Under the pieces are notes generated by a model. The model did not search any database. It was not told the DNA's origin and was given only the letters and a program-made list of their open reading frames with translations. A stretch of DNA of 64,000 nt from Dendrobium chrysotoxum. Taxonomy: Eukaryota > Streptophyta > Magnoliopsida > Asparagales > Orchidaceae. Positions 43,627 to 54,758 of this stretch are shown in pieces. The position numbers were made by a program, and so were the translations under genes. Where the stretch lies: assembly GCA_019925795.1 (NCBI GenBank), contig CM034304.1, positions 21,096,228 through 21,160,227 on the forward strand. Reading direction: 5' to 3'. How positions within the stretch are numbered: the first letter of the stretch is position 1; each line of letters begins with the position of its first letter.

Positions 43627-43696
43627 TTGGTTTTGTTTGGGACAGCTTCCTTACTTTTTCTTAAAACAATAAGAAAGTCATCCAAACAAGCCTTTA
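43627..43696. repeat. Small MITE, GTTTGGGAC family, internally deleted
   Basis: The ends are 'TTTTGTTTGGGACAGCTTCC' and 'AAGAAAGTCATCCAAACAAG', inverted relative to each other. Similar TIRs occur at 44588-44709 and 45489-45611. It lies just after FMO copy 1. Confidence 0.55.
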
Positions 43697-44587
43697 TGAA
43701 TCTAAGCAAGTCTCTGCCTGTGATAATCATTATCACTATAGTTGTGTTGTGTTGCCTTTACTTCAAATCTCAGTTCTTTATATTTCCTATTGGAGAGGTT
43801 AAATATAGGGGTGTGCATTGTTTAGATAAAATAAAATTAAAAAAAAATTGAATCGGTCTAATTTGATTGGTTCGATTCGATTGTTAAAGTATTTGTTTGA
43901 TTTTTGGTTATTGAATCATTTTTTTATTTTTTGAAACCCATCAAATCAAAAAAAGAATTATAACTTCTAAATATAGAATCAACAAAACTTATAAACTATA
44001 CATAAACAAGTGACAAAAAAATCAACATAGATATTATTTATTCAACGAAATATAAGCTAAAAGTTCATCAAAATATAAGCTAAAAGTAATAGAATTTGAT
44101 TTGCTATAAATAAGATACAAATATATAATTAATTATAATTTATTTCAAAGTAATAATAATACTCATTTCTACTAAAAACAATAACATTTTGTAACTATAC
44201 TATACATAGCCATAAAAATCACTGCAAAAACTATCTGCAGAGTTTAAAAATCATAGTAAAATCATTGTTATTTTTTAGTTCTGCAAACTCTATGTTATTG
44301 CTTCATGGCCATTTAACAACAACAATAAATACTACTTTTTTTGGTTAGTAGAATGTGTGCTGAGGCTGATCATCTTAATTTTCTTATAATTTGCCTCATA
44401 TTATGCTTCATGTATTATATTTTAAAGAAAAATAATTTTCGTTGGTTATTATGGGCTCGACAGCTAGCAAAGGTCGTTCTTTACTCTCTTCAACTATGTA
44501 TAAACACCAAACCTATATGTTCATGGTCGTCAGCCTCCCCTCTTATTAGTAGAACTAATGAGCAAATCAATGACATTGTCTCAGATT

Positions 44588-44709
44588 TAGTCTTTGTTTG
44601 GGCGGCTTTCTTACTGCTTCTTAAAGTAGCTTTTTGATACAAAATTTAGAATTTTTTACTTGAAAGCTGCTTTAAGAAATAATAAGAAAGTCATCCCAAA
44701 CGAAGCCTT
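44588..44709. repeat. MITE, GTTTGGG family
   Basis: The left end 'TTTGTTTGGGCGGCTTTCTT' and the right end (reverse complement 'CTTCGTTTGGGATGACTTTC') form TIRs of over 35 bases with few mismatches; the whole is about 120 bases. The superfamily was not assigned. Confidence 0.65.
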
Positions 44710-45488
44710 AATGTTCATAGTTGTTTGTTATTCGATGCATCCTGATGCTCAACATTAGTAAGCCACTGACGTCTTACACCTTTTTTTTGTCATTAATATC
44801 TCCCCCTAAAGGAGAATGATTGAGTAAAAAACCACCCGCCACCACCAAATTATGCCCTATGCTCTAATTGATCATAATCCAATGCCTACTATTGTTTGAT
44901 ATTCGTCAACCACCAATGTTTGATGCCCATCTTTAATTTATGATTGCCCAATCCTCAAAGTGACTGAGATAATTGCACACCTTCATTTGATGAAAATTCA
45001 TGTATCTCAAGCCGTTTACTTCCACCATGATGGATATTTTCCACAATTTAAGTATATTGCTCTGTACTAATTACCGGAAAGAACATCCTTTGTAATATAC
45101 GACTCACATTTATGAAATCATTTTACCTAAAAATTAGATTGATTTTCATTTAATATTACAATGATAAATTTTCTATCTAACATCACAAATATTCAATTAT
45201 TCAACAAAAAATAAATATTTTTCCTACCATCATAATATACATTCCTATGGAATTGCTATGACCCTTGTAAATGAATATGGCCTTTATTCCTATTCAAAAT
45301 TTGATACAAAAATATTCCAACATCAAATTTAGCTAATCACTTTCATTAATAAAAACTTAATTATCCCTCTATTGTAAACTAAGACATCTTATATTGCTTT
45401 GAATACGTTTTGAATTAATCATTGGCTATTCAATTTCAATTTGTTTGGCAGTAATATTATCACAACTTTGGGAATTAGTCAAAATTAA

Positions 45489-45611
45489 GGTTTAGTTTGA
45501 GACAATTTTCTTATTACTTTCTAAAAGTAACTTTCTATTACAATTTTTTTTTAAAAAAATTGCACTAAAAAACTGCTTTAGAAAGCAATAGGAAAGTCGT
45601 CTCAAACTAGA
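45489..45611. repeat. MITE, GTTTGGGAC family
   Basis: The left part 'GTTTAGTTTGAGACAATTTT' pairs with the right part 'GTCTCAAACTAG' in reverse complement, and the arms continue for some 45 bases. It lies directly left of the CACTA-bearing MITE. Confidence 0.6.
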
Positions 45612-45719
45612 AAAATTATTCTATGCGGATGCCGAACACCGTCCGGAGCCCAATAAAAATGCGTCAAGTCACCCGGTACTGAGTACCAAGGCTCACACTA
45701 CCAAAAAATACGGTTTTCA

Positions 45720-46115
45720 CAGCACAATTTTTGACATATCCTGGCGGTTATACCCGCCATTATTTTCTTTGCAGCGGTTTTCAAACCGCTACACACCCGC
45801 TGTATTTACAATGCACTGCAACGGTATTCCGCAGCGGTTCAAGGATCGGCGGGGTAGATTTTGTGGAGTGCTAAAACTAGCAGCGGTTATAACCGATGCA
45901 AATATATAAAATTGTGTCGGTTATAACTACAACACATGAATAAAATGAACCGATCTCCAGAAATGTGGCGGTTTTAACCGCAACAATTTTGGGAATTCTA
46001 TGAAATCGTGGCGGTTATAACCGCAACAAATGAACGGATCTGCAGTAATGTGGTGGTTTTAACCACCACAATACTGGGAATTCTGGAATTTAGTGGCGGT
46101 TAAGACCGCCACGAA
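45720..46115. repeat. CACTA subterminal palindromes
   Basis: About nine copies of GGCGGTTATAACCGC and variants (for example GGCGGTTTTAACCGC, GGTGGTTTTAACCACC) occur. Subterminal repeats of CACTA elements are known binding sites for the TNPA-type protein. A shorter set is at 50575-50670. Confidence 0.75.
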
Positions 46116-46119
46116 TGCC

Positions 46120-47099
46120 CAGAATTTTTTTTTTTAAATTACAAAAGCTGATACATTCACCCTAGAGCTAGTTAAGTTGCCAGCCAATAGAGCCATAGAA
46201 AACAAATCTGAGACATTCACTAAACCAAAATATAAAACACACATTAACAATACATGTAGCTGAAACAAAAACACAAGTTAAATCATAGAGATTCACAACA
46301 AAAAGAGAATATTGAACAATATATTAGAGTCACATAACTAGAACAATATATTTGAGTCACTTCCTCACTTGGAAATGAAACTAGCTCATCATTCTTCATA
46401 TCTTGCTAATTAAGTGATCTCAATTAGTAAGATTGATGGATCATTTATTAGAATTTTGGCTATCAAAAATAGGATTGTTCTTTGAAAAAGTTATATCTTT
46501 GAGTATGCTTACTTGATTTACATCAAATTAACACCATTAGGAATATTATAAATTTTTAGACCGACTTAATTATATTTGTGCATTTGGTTAGTGAACTTAT
46601 ATTGTGGCAATCAAATGGACTTCCACATGCATATCATAGTAGATGAGTATTGAGATGATTTACCACTTAAACTGAGATCGCACACTATTTGTCAAGTATC
46701 TTAGTGCTACAAGTCTTGCTATTTTCATCAACTAGAGGAAGAAATGTGATGTTTTGATGCACGATTAATGTCACACACCTTTATCTCCAAAGTAAGAAAG
46801 GAAATGAGCATATCAACAGTAAGAAATCACTAAATGACAAGTCAAACTCAAGGAAAATTACTAGGGAATACTATTCGTCATATATAATGAGAAAGGAAAT
46901 GAGCACAAAATAACAACCATTAGAGTTCAAAATAAAAAAAACATAAGTTCAAAAATATAGAAAATATCCATATACCAAGAAGCATCACAATTAACACTAG
47001 AGCTCATCAGCAGACTGTCAGGCATCAGATGAATTGTCATTGTCACCCTGACAAAATTAAGAAGGCAATGAGATAATAATAATCAAGCAATTTACATTA
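46120..47099. other. Noncoding interior of the CACTA element
   Basis: It is AT-rich with no ORF or repeat that I can support. By position it is the 3' part of the Transposase_24 transcript or untranslated DNA. Confidence 0.5.
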
Positions 47100-48790
47100 A
47101 AATTACATAAGTTTTTTTTTTATACCATTTCTGATCCTCCATGGGATGATTGATTCATTTGAAATTGTTGCATAAACTGTCTCATCTCATCACGAAATGA
47201 GCCAAACTCTCTCATCTGATTATCACGAAAAGATCTGAACTCCTCTCTAAGACTAGCCATCTGTCTAAAGTTGCTGCCGCTACCACCACCTTCTTCACTT
47301 TTGCTTTGAGGAAAGTATCTAGTTGGTGTGACACCAAATCCCTGGGTTCGAACTCGAACTAAATGTTCTGGTCCCATAACTATAGTAAAAACTCTCTCAT
47401 TAGCTTCAATATTCCCATCTTCAGGTGTAAGCCCTTCTTCAGCAAGAAGATTACATGCCTGCGTCTACATTATAATTACATATAATTAAATCTATTGAAG
47501 AACTATTTATAAAAATGAATTTATAATCACTATATATATGTACCCATCGTTACATAGCATCTTCAGATGACCAGGTCCCATCTTTGTGCATTCTATTGAT
47601 TTTCCATAATTGCAATCTGTCCTAAATAGACTAAAAAAATTATAAGAAAAACATAAGTTAGCAAATGAAGCATTTAATTGTTCTAATTAGCTAAAGTTAA
47701 ATTTATACCATTTCCTTCTGTCTCCGAACTGAGCTCACACGACCCATTGTGTGAGGACAAGTTTTTTTTTTTTGGCATTTGCAGAATTTTTAGCAGCCCT
47801 TTCCTATGATACAATCAAGCTTAAGCTTAGTACTTACTTGATAGTAATAATTTTTTAACAAACAAGATTAATCTTAGTACTTACTTGATCCTCAGGCTTT
47901 GACCATTGTGTAACAAGTTGGCACCATTGCATTTGATAAACTCCATCTAGAATATTCTCCATAATTTCCTCAATTGGTCTACTGTCCCAGTGCTCAGCCT
48001 TTAATGTAGTTTTATAATTACGCCATTTAACACCAAGGGATTGAAGAATCCAATGACGTATATGGCCAGGAAACTCAAATTTAGACTGCAGTTGATAATA
48101 TTTTATGGTTAATAATACATAACTAAAAAAAGTTTAAATTTACTATGAATTTTGCTTACCTCAACTTCAGCCAACATCTTCTTCTTAAAGGGCTCCATAC
48201 CCTTATTTCTCCAATCAGGAAAAGCTATTGGAGCCAACACAGGATCTCTTGCAACAACCCCAAGATATGTTCCTAACAAAATGGACTCAGAAATGTTACA
48301 TGGGATGTTATTTTCATTAACCTCTATGTGAATTCGTGTCCCTGCGGCATATTTTGTATATCAGCACATGTTGTCCGCTCCCTACGCCTGATAGGATTTC
48401 CTTGCTCATCTTCACAAGGCAAAATGAATAAAATAAGCATGAATAGCATAACAATTTTGAAATAACAGAAAATTATACCTATGAGCCAAACCCCCTCTTC
48501 TGGGGCAGGAGCTTCGCTGCAAAATGATTGGCGTGGAGTCTGCTGAGTCATACTGCACTCAATCTCTTCCTGTGAATCTAGGTGGACTGGAGTAGAAGGG
48601 GTTCCAGTCTCCCTACTACTTTCTCTTCTACTTAATCCTCCTCTACTTGATCCACCTCTGCATATCGCTTTTTTTGCTCGGCTAAAAAGGCTGCCTCCTG
48701 TCATTTCCTGAATAAAAAAAGTGAGTAGCATGAGTAAAGAATAATATATAAAGAATAATATAGTAAAGACAACCTGGATGGTGATACACA
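47100..48790 (-). pseudogene. CACTA Transposase_24 (Ptta/En-Spm, TNPA-type) gene
   Basis: Several exon-like open pieces on the minus strand form this gene. They are 'GSLFSRAKKAICRGGSSRGG' with 'RRRERTTCADIQNMPQG' (48720-48324), 'LLGTYLGVVARDPVLAPIAF' (about 48290-48160), 'KFEFPGHIRHWILQSLGVKW' with 'KAEHWDSRPIEEIMENILDG' (48090-47930), and a C-terminal helical part (47377-47120) with 'FRSFRDNQMREFGSFRDEMR'. This matches the plant Transposase_24 family, thought to bind subterminal repeats. Exon borders could not be fixed, and some pieces may still be spliceable. No intact single frame exists. Whether it is expressed cannot be judged from sequence. Confidence 0.7.
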
Positions 48791-49341
48791 ATATTTCTCA
48801 AGCATTGGATATGTTAATACATAATTTATCTTAATGCTCAAATGTTATACGTCTCAAGAAGCACATCATTTGTAGCTGTTCCAACATGAATGAAAAGCTA
48901 TAACTCAGCTCAACAAAGTTTCCAGTTACATTAATGATTGCTTAAGCATTGTCATAAAAAAACAAATTTATAAGTCTTAATCTGTCTTCTAAGTTTTGAA
49001 ATATGAAGCATAAATGCAAAGTAATCATTACAAATCTTATAAATTTTGTAAGTGAACATCTGTCGTTATATGGTTACTAAATATGTTTGAACACATGAAA
49101 TCATAAGTACTGATGCAAGAAAGGTAAGCTGGAAAAATTAAGATGAAAAAATAAAGATGAAAATGGAACTTAAATTAATACCACAAAGCAATTAAACTGG
49201 TTCATAGCAGTACAAACATACAGTGGATAAAAGAACTAATAACAAAAATTTAAATAACATCAAAATCTCTTGCAAGCACATATTTCCAACTGCTCACGAA
49301 AAAAGCATTTAAATAAAGAGTAATATATTATAGACTTACAT
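48791..49341. other. CACTA interior between the two gene remnants
   Basis: AT-rich noncoding DNA. I see no exon here; it may be promoter or intron of the Transposase_24 gene. Confidence 0.45.
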
Positions 49342-49810
49342 TTACAAGCAACAAGAAATGTTACAATCAAATGCATCTCGTGGTTTTACTCTCACAGCAA
49401 AATTCCAATTTATATTCTTAGCATCTTGAATGTAGAATACAGGCTCCACTTGTGAAGAGAAAACAAAAGGATCATCTTGAATTTTTTGACCTGTATGAAT
49501 TAGCCTTGAGAAATTTACAAGTGTATAACCAAATTCATCTTGTCTTATGCCCGTTGAACTTGTGTTTGCCCAATCACATTTAAATAATATCACCTTGAAT
49601 ATGTTAGAGTAATTAATTTCAATAATATCATTAATTTTTCCATAATAACTAAAGTTCCCAATCTCTGTTGTATTAACAACGCCAAAATTCTGTGTTTTTT
49701 TGCCTTCATCTCTTTCTTTTGTGTGAAAAATATAACTATTAATGAGAAGACCCTTGTATCTATTTGCAATTTTGTTTGGGCCCTTAGCCAGTGCTTTGAT
49801 TTCTTATGAG
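49342..49810 (-). pseudogene. DUF4216 remnant of CACTA TNPD-type transposase
   Basis: Minus-strand reading gives 'ALAKGPNKIANRYKGLLINS' and 'FGVVNTTEIGNFSYYGKIND' (49790-49610). It continues with 'ILFKCDWANTSSTGIRQDEF' and 'PVFYIQDAKNINWNFAVRVK' (49593-49342). This is DUF4216, the C-terminal domain of plant En/Spm transposases. The N-terminal catalytic Transposase_21 part that should lie to the right (above 49810) is missing. The element therefore cannot supply its own transposase. Confidence 0.75.
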
Positions 49811-50112
49811 ATTTCCAAGCATGAAATATATAAAAAATCCATGTGTTTGATCATTCACATCTTCATTATACATGTACCTAGAGCTTATCTACCCATTTTG
49901 GAGGCATCCATATCATTCTAAACTCTGAAACTCAAAGCATATTTTATGCATAAAAAAACTTTAAATGTTTACAACTCATACCACTAAACCAATATTTTTG
50001 TTCAAACAACATTATAAACTCATCCAAATCATATAAAAAAATTCACAATAATGATGTCATTTTGTTAATCATCATCTTCTTCAACCTAATGTGTAAGTAT
50101 TTGAAACAAAAA

Positions 50113-50561
50113 AATCTAGGTTAGGGTTTATACCAAGCAGGGAGATCGGAGGAACTGAACACGAGCAGACAGCCAGACTTCAGTCTTGATGCCGACGGCC
50201 ACTCCGATCAAAACAAGCCCGTGAGATCGAGAACTATCGAACGATCGAGCGCACGGGATGAAGGGTCGCACGGAGAAGGGTTCGGGATCGAAGAAGTAGA
50301 AGGCCTGGATGGCGAGCCGTGAGAGTCCAACGAGCATAAAAAAAAATCTAGGTTAGGGTTTATACCGAGTAGAGATATCGGAGAAACTGAACACGAGCAG
50401 ACGGCCAGACTTCACTCTTGATGCCGACGGCCACTCCGATCGAAACAAGCCCGTGAGATCGAGAACAATCGAACGATCGAGCGCACGGGATGAAGGGTGG
50501 CACGGAGAAGGGTTCAGGATCGAAGAAGCAGAAGGTGAGCCGTGAGAGTCCAACGAGCATA
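50113..50561. repeat. Tandem duplication near the CACTA right end
   Basis: Two copies of a block starting AATCTAGGTTAGGGTTTATA lie at 50113-50338 and 50345-50561, about 232 bases apart. The second copy lacks about 11 bases ('CCTGGATGGCGA'). The block is GC-richer than the surroundings. It probably belongs to the 5' untranslated or promoter part, as the genes read leftwards. Confidence 0.8.
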
Positions 50562-50977
50562 AGAGGGCAGGGTTTGAACCGCTGCTAGTATACTTTAATA
50601 GCAACAGTTTAAACCGCTGCTAATACCCACTTTTGACAGCGGTTTTCAAACCACCCTTGACAAGTGCTGCGAAAAACCCCATTTTTTTAGTAGTGTCGGT
50701 ACTACTCGGTAATGCGCCTCGGCACCGCTCGGTACCGCGCCTCGGTACCGGGTGATGTGGTGCATTTTCATTGGGCTCTAGACGGCAGCTCTGTCCAGTG
50801 CCTGCACAAAATAATAAAATAAGCCTAACACATCTTATCAAGACCAGTGGCATAAAAATTACTATTAAGAAGTTAAATTTCTCGTGGATCTTGAAGTAAA
50901 AAAAAATTATTTGAGGATATTCTATTACAAATTTCATCAAGATTAGCTCAGAATCATTTGTATTTGCTTTGAGATTA

Positions 50978-50980
<3 letters not shown>

Positions 50981-51050
<70 letters not shown>
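50981..51050. repeat. (AT)35 microsatellite
   Basis: An uninterrupted AT dinucleotide run of 70 bases lies directly left of the 438-bp MITE. Confidence 0.95.
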
Positions 51051-51054
<4 letters not shown>

Positions 51055-51494
51055 TTACAATATTCTCAAGGCAAATATAACAGTTTCAAGCTCATCTTAA
51101 TTTAATTTAATGTATTGCACTAAGTGATCCTCCTTTGCAATTTGATCATCAAGTTTTTTTTTTTGTCATAAATTCATTTATCTTCCTATTTTTATTAATT
51201 AAAATAACCTTTCATATTCCATTTTAAATTAAATTAAAAAAAATGATTCTTATTTTAAAGCATCAAAAGCATTTTTTTCCACCATAGGGATCTACTAAGC
51301 TCCATTATTAATGTAAAGGTCATAATCAATAATTGCCTCATATATATATAATTTTTAATTTTTTTAATTAAATATTTATTTGATATTAATTGCTATGGTT
51401 TTTTTTTTTTTTTTTTGACGTACCAAAGAGGCAAATAACAAAAAATAGAAAAGCACTGGAAGACTTCAATTTGCCTTGAGAATATTGTAATAGT
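51051..51494. mobile_element. MITE with 23-bp perfect TIRs and AGT target duplication
   Basis: TIRs are 51054-51076 and 51469-51491. Each starts ATTACAATATTCTCAAGG, and they are identical over 23 bases in reverse complement. AGT flanks both sides (51051-51053 and 51492-51494). The interior is AT-rich and noncoding. The superfamily is uncertain; a 3-bp duplication would fit CACTA- or PIF/Harbinger-related MITEs. Confidence 0.75.
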
Positions 51495-51586
51495 GAAGAT
51501 GTTTTGAGCTATTTGATTGCTGAAAGAGAAATCTTGAGTCAAAAAATAACATATAGTATAGTGAAGATGTTTTGAGCTATTTGATT
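51492..51586. repeat. 27-bp direct repeat
   Basis: AGTGAAGATGTTTTGAGCTA, followed by TTTGATT, occurs at 51492-51518 and again about 68 bases downstream (51560-51586). The first copy abuts the MITE, so the MITE flank itself is duplicated. Confidence 0.75.
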
Positions 51587-53383
51587 TAACGAATGAATTA
51601 GATTTGTTACTCTCTAAAGTAACTTTTTATTGCAAAAATTTTTTGAATTAGAAATTTTATATTAAAACATTATTTTAAAAAGTAAAAAAAAAAAACTATC
51701 CCAAATAAATTCTGAGACTATTTTCTTTATGTTAAATTTGAAGTAAATTTTATTTAGTATAATCAATAGCTGGTTGGTGATGATGACTGGGGAGGTAGCA
51801 AGATGGGGCTATGACTGACTTGGGTGGGTGCTGGCCTGTGGCGGCTGTTAGTGGTGGGCCTCAGCGGGGGACGATTGTCATGTAGCAACGAATGGTAGTT
51901 GCGACTGATGGGGAAGATTAGACTGTGTATTGAAAAGCGGTCTTAAATTCATAAAAAATGAACTAAAATCTATATTTCAAATTCATATATGAATTACTTT
52001 ACATTCAAAAGTCTTACAAACAAATAAACAAGCAACGCATAAATCTATTTGGCTTATGTAAATATATAACAACTTATAACATAAAAGAAAATCCATTAAA
52101 AAATTCTCCAAATAATAATAATAATAATTATAATTATAATTATAATTATTATTATTATTATTATTAGGGAAAACCTTTAAAAAAAATTTGTGTTAATTTC
52201 TTTTAATAAAAATAAAAATTAAACAAAACTAAGATACATGAGAAATTGTACTATTACCATCTCCTTTGCCTAAGTTTAAAATTCCTTTAAAGTTGTCACC
52301 AAGATATATTAAAAAAAAGAAAAACAAATTTGCACATATCAAATAAATATAAAACAACTGCCTGCGTTAAATAAATACAAAATACATATCATATTATTTA
52401 CATTGTAATTAATTTTTTATCATCTAAAAATTTAAAAAAGATTAAAATTATAAAAAAATGTTTTAAAATAATTTTTATTTATTAAAGACTTTATTCAAGT
52501 ATTTCTTTAAAAAATAAATGTTCTTTAAAATAATTTTAGAAAGTACTAATTTGATCTATATTTAAAGAATAAATAACCAAATTAATAATTTTATACAAAG
52601 CTTTTAAAATCAAACCGGGCGAGGAACCAGAAGAAGGAGAGGTTCACGGTTTGACTGATTTGACTGGTCGAATCGGGGTCGAACCGAATGACATAATAAA
52701 TAATAATATTATTAAAAATTATAAAATAGATGAAAATAGATGATGATTTCTATGATAACAGTACATTACAAAAATCTAGTCTAAACACAGCTATCTATAC
52801 TCAAAGTTTTGAGACACTAGAAAATGTACTCTTTTCTCTGAGATCTCTACAATTCACCCATCTCATTGACAGAAGGCATAGCTTGCTTAAATTTTGACAT
52901 CTTGAAATTAGATAAGGCTAAACAATTCACAGACATTTTTGAACTTTGGAACGACCTTTGTTTATCTTAGAAGTATGAGTAGAAAGAAAATTAAGCAGTC
53001 AGAATGTTTAGGAAATTATTTGTCATGTAAGGTTTCAGTATCCATCAATCAACAGAGTCAAATGACAAATAAAATTGAAACAATTCAGTGTTATTGTAAC
53101 TATTTGATAATGGCGAGCAACACATAATGTAAAGAAGAATTCAAAAATAGTTCAGCAGTCATAAAACACCTAAATCTCCCATGAATCTTAGCTAACATTA
53201 CTATTTTCTATGAACAAACTATAATTTTTGAGGTAACCCTAAACGAAGTAATGCCTTGCTCAATCCATTGTGTCCTCCAACCAGAAAAGATCATCGATAG
53301 TTTTTTTTTTTTTAATAATTGCATGAATTGAACTGCAAAATAATTTTTTTCTCTTAAATTTAACAATAGCTTCCCTATCATAG
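51587..53383. other. Intergenic DNA upstream of FMO copy 2
   Basis: The DNA is AT-rich. It includes a decayed MITE-like stretch (about 51590-51705, 'CTCTAAAGTAACTTTTTATT') and an ATA/ATT tract (52110-52168). No coding exon was seen, including no GxGxxG-type first FMO exon. Confidence 0.5.
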
Positions 53384-53608
53384 GAGCATGTTATGGACTT
53401 TGTGGTCCTTTGCTTTGGAAGATTAAGTGGCCTCCCAAAAATTCCTAGCTTCTATGAGAATAAATGTCCAGAGGCCTTTAATGGTAAGGTAATCCACTCC
53501 ATGGACATAGCCAGAATGGGAAGCAGTGTTGCGACCAAATTTGTCCAAGGGAAGCATATCATTGTCATCGATTTTCTTAAATGGGCTCTTGATGTCGCTG
53601 CAGAATGT

Positions 53609-53624
53609 GCTGAAACCAATGGTA
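53609..53624. repeat. RTE target-site duplication, left copy
   Basis: GCTGAAACCAATGGTA lies here and again at 54622-54637, flanking the RTE. It spans the FMO exon end and its GT splice donor (53622-53623). Confidence 0.92.
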
Positions 53625-54621
53625 CAACAACAACAACAACAACATCAAGCCTTTATCCCACTACGTGGGGTCGGCTACATGAATCCTTTTTCTCCATTGT
53701 GTCCTGTTAAAAGTCAAATTCTCGTTTAAATCTAATAAAGAAAGATCATTTCTAATATTTTCTGACCAAGTCTTTTTAGGTCTACCTCTACCTTTCTTAA
53801 CATAAGTCAAATCTAAGACCTCTACTTTCCTAACCGGGTCATCGGGAGGCTGCCGTTTTACGTGACCAAACCATCTAAGGCGACTCTCTCTAATCTTATC
53901 TTCCACTGGAGCTACTCCAACCTTTTCACGAATATGCTCATTTCGTATCCTATCTCTAAGGGTAAAGCCACTCATCCACCTGAGCATCCTCATCTCTGCA
54001 ACACTTAACTTAGAATTATGCTTCTCTTTTAATGGCCAACATTCGGCACCATAAAGCATTGCAGGTCTCACCACCATCTTATAGAATTTTCCCTTAAGTT
54101 TGAGGGGTACTTTTCTATCACACAATAAGCCTGATGCATTCCTCCACTTCAACCATCCAACTTGGATTCTGCTGATAATATCCCCATCTATATCACCATC
54201 ACTCTGAACAATAGATCCAAGATATCTAAAATGTGTACTCTTATTAATGACTTGATCGGCCAAAGTCACAATGCCCTCACTAGGCCTATTATTACTAAAA
54301 TTACACTCCATATATTCCGTTTTAGATCTACTCAAGCGAAAACCTTTAGACTCTAAGGTTGACCTCCACAATTCTAGTTTACCTTCAACTCCCTCTCTAG
54401 TCTTATCAACAAGAAGAATATCATCAGCAAAAAGCATACACCAAGGTACATCCTCTTGCAAATGTCTAGTGAGAACATCCATGACTAAAGCAAAAAGATA
54501 TGGGCTTAAGGCTGATCCTTGATGTAATCCAACCGAAATAGGGAAATACTTGGTCAAACCACCTTGTGTTTGAACACAAGTAATAGCTCCTGCATACATA
54601 TCATTAATGATTTGAATATAA
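53625..54621 (-). mobile_element. RTE-type LINE, 5' truncated
   Basis: On the minus strand this 997-base insertion holds the C-terminal half of an RTE-type ORF: 'ISVGLHQGSALSPYLFALVM', active site FADD (54431-54420), 'FRYLGSIVQSDGDIDGDI', then 'RLRWFGHVKRQP' and the typical end. The frame is open from the left end of the insertion to its natural stop near 53661. The 3' end has the (TTG)n-type tail of plant RTEs (ACAACAACAAC on the plus strand at 53624-53643). Flanked by a 16-bp duplication. The 5' part of the ORF (endonuclease, RT fingers) is missing. Intact coding suggests a fairly young insertion. Confidence 0.9.
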
Positions 54622-54637
54622 GCTGAAACCAATGGTA
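54622..54637. repeat. RTE target-site duplication, right copy
   Basis: GCTGAAACCAATGGTA, identical to 53609-53624. FMO intron sequence resumes after it. Confidence 0.92.
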
Positions 54638-54644
54638 TTAATAC

Positions 54645-54758
<114 letters not shown>

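Larger units (their letters stand above)
43506..45614. other. Intergenic DNA downstream of FMO copy 1
   Basis: Apart from MITE-like elements at 43627-43696, 44588-44709 and 45489-45611 I see no coding sequence. Short hydrophobic open stretches (for example around 43552-43851) are AT-rich by-products. Confidence 0.55.
45696..50695 (-). mobile_element. CACTA (En/Spm) DNA transposon, about 5.0 kb, defective
   Basis: The termini are inverted: CACTACCAAAAAATACGG at the left and, in reverse complement, CACTACTAAAAAAATGGGG at the right. Flanking triplets are TCA and TCG, an imperfect 3-bp duplication. Genes read on the minus strand: a DUF4216 remnant of the TNPD-type transposase (49810-49342) and a Transposase_24 gene (about 48790-47100). 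The catalytic transposase core is absent. Subterminal palindromes built on GCGGTTATAACCGC lie at both ends. It is inserted in a MITE-like element. Confidence 0.88.
45615..50815. mobile_element. MITE-like element carrying the CACTA insertion
   Basis: The left arm (45615-45695) reads 'ATTATTCTATGCGGATGCC', then 'AGCCCAATAAAAATGCGTCA', then 'CACCCGGTAC'. The right arm (50696-50815) carries the same words in reverse complement ('GCATTTTCATTGGGCTCTAG', then 'GCACAAAATAAT'). Without the 5.0-kb CACTA element it would be about 200 bases long. The right arm also has tandem CTCGGTACCG words. The superfamily is not assigned. Confidence 0.6.

Noticed and set aside
43800..43830. TAGGGGTGTGCA-like hAT MITE end
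   Set aside because: Only one end matches; no inverted partner was found within a few hundred bases.
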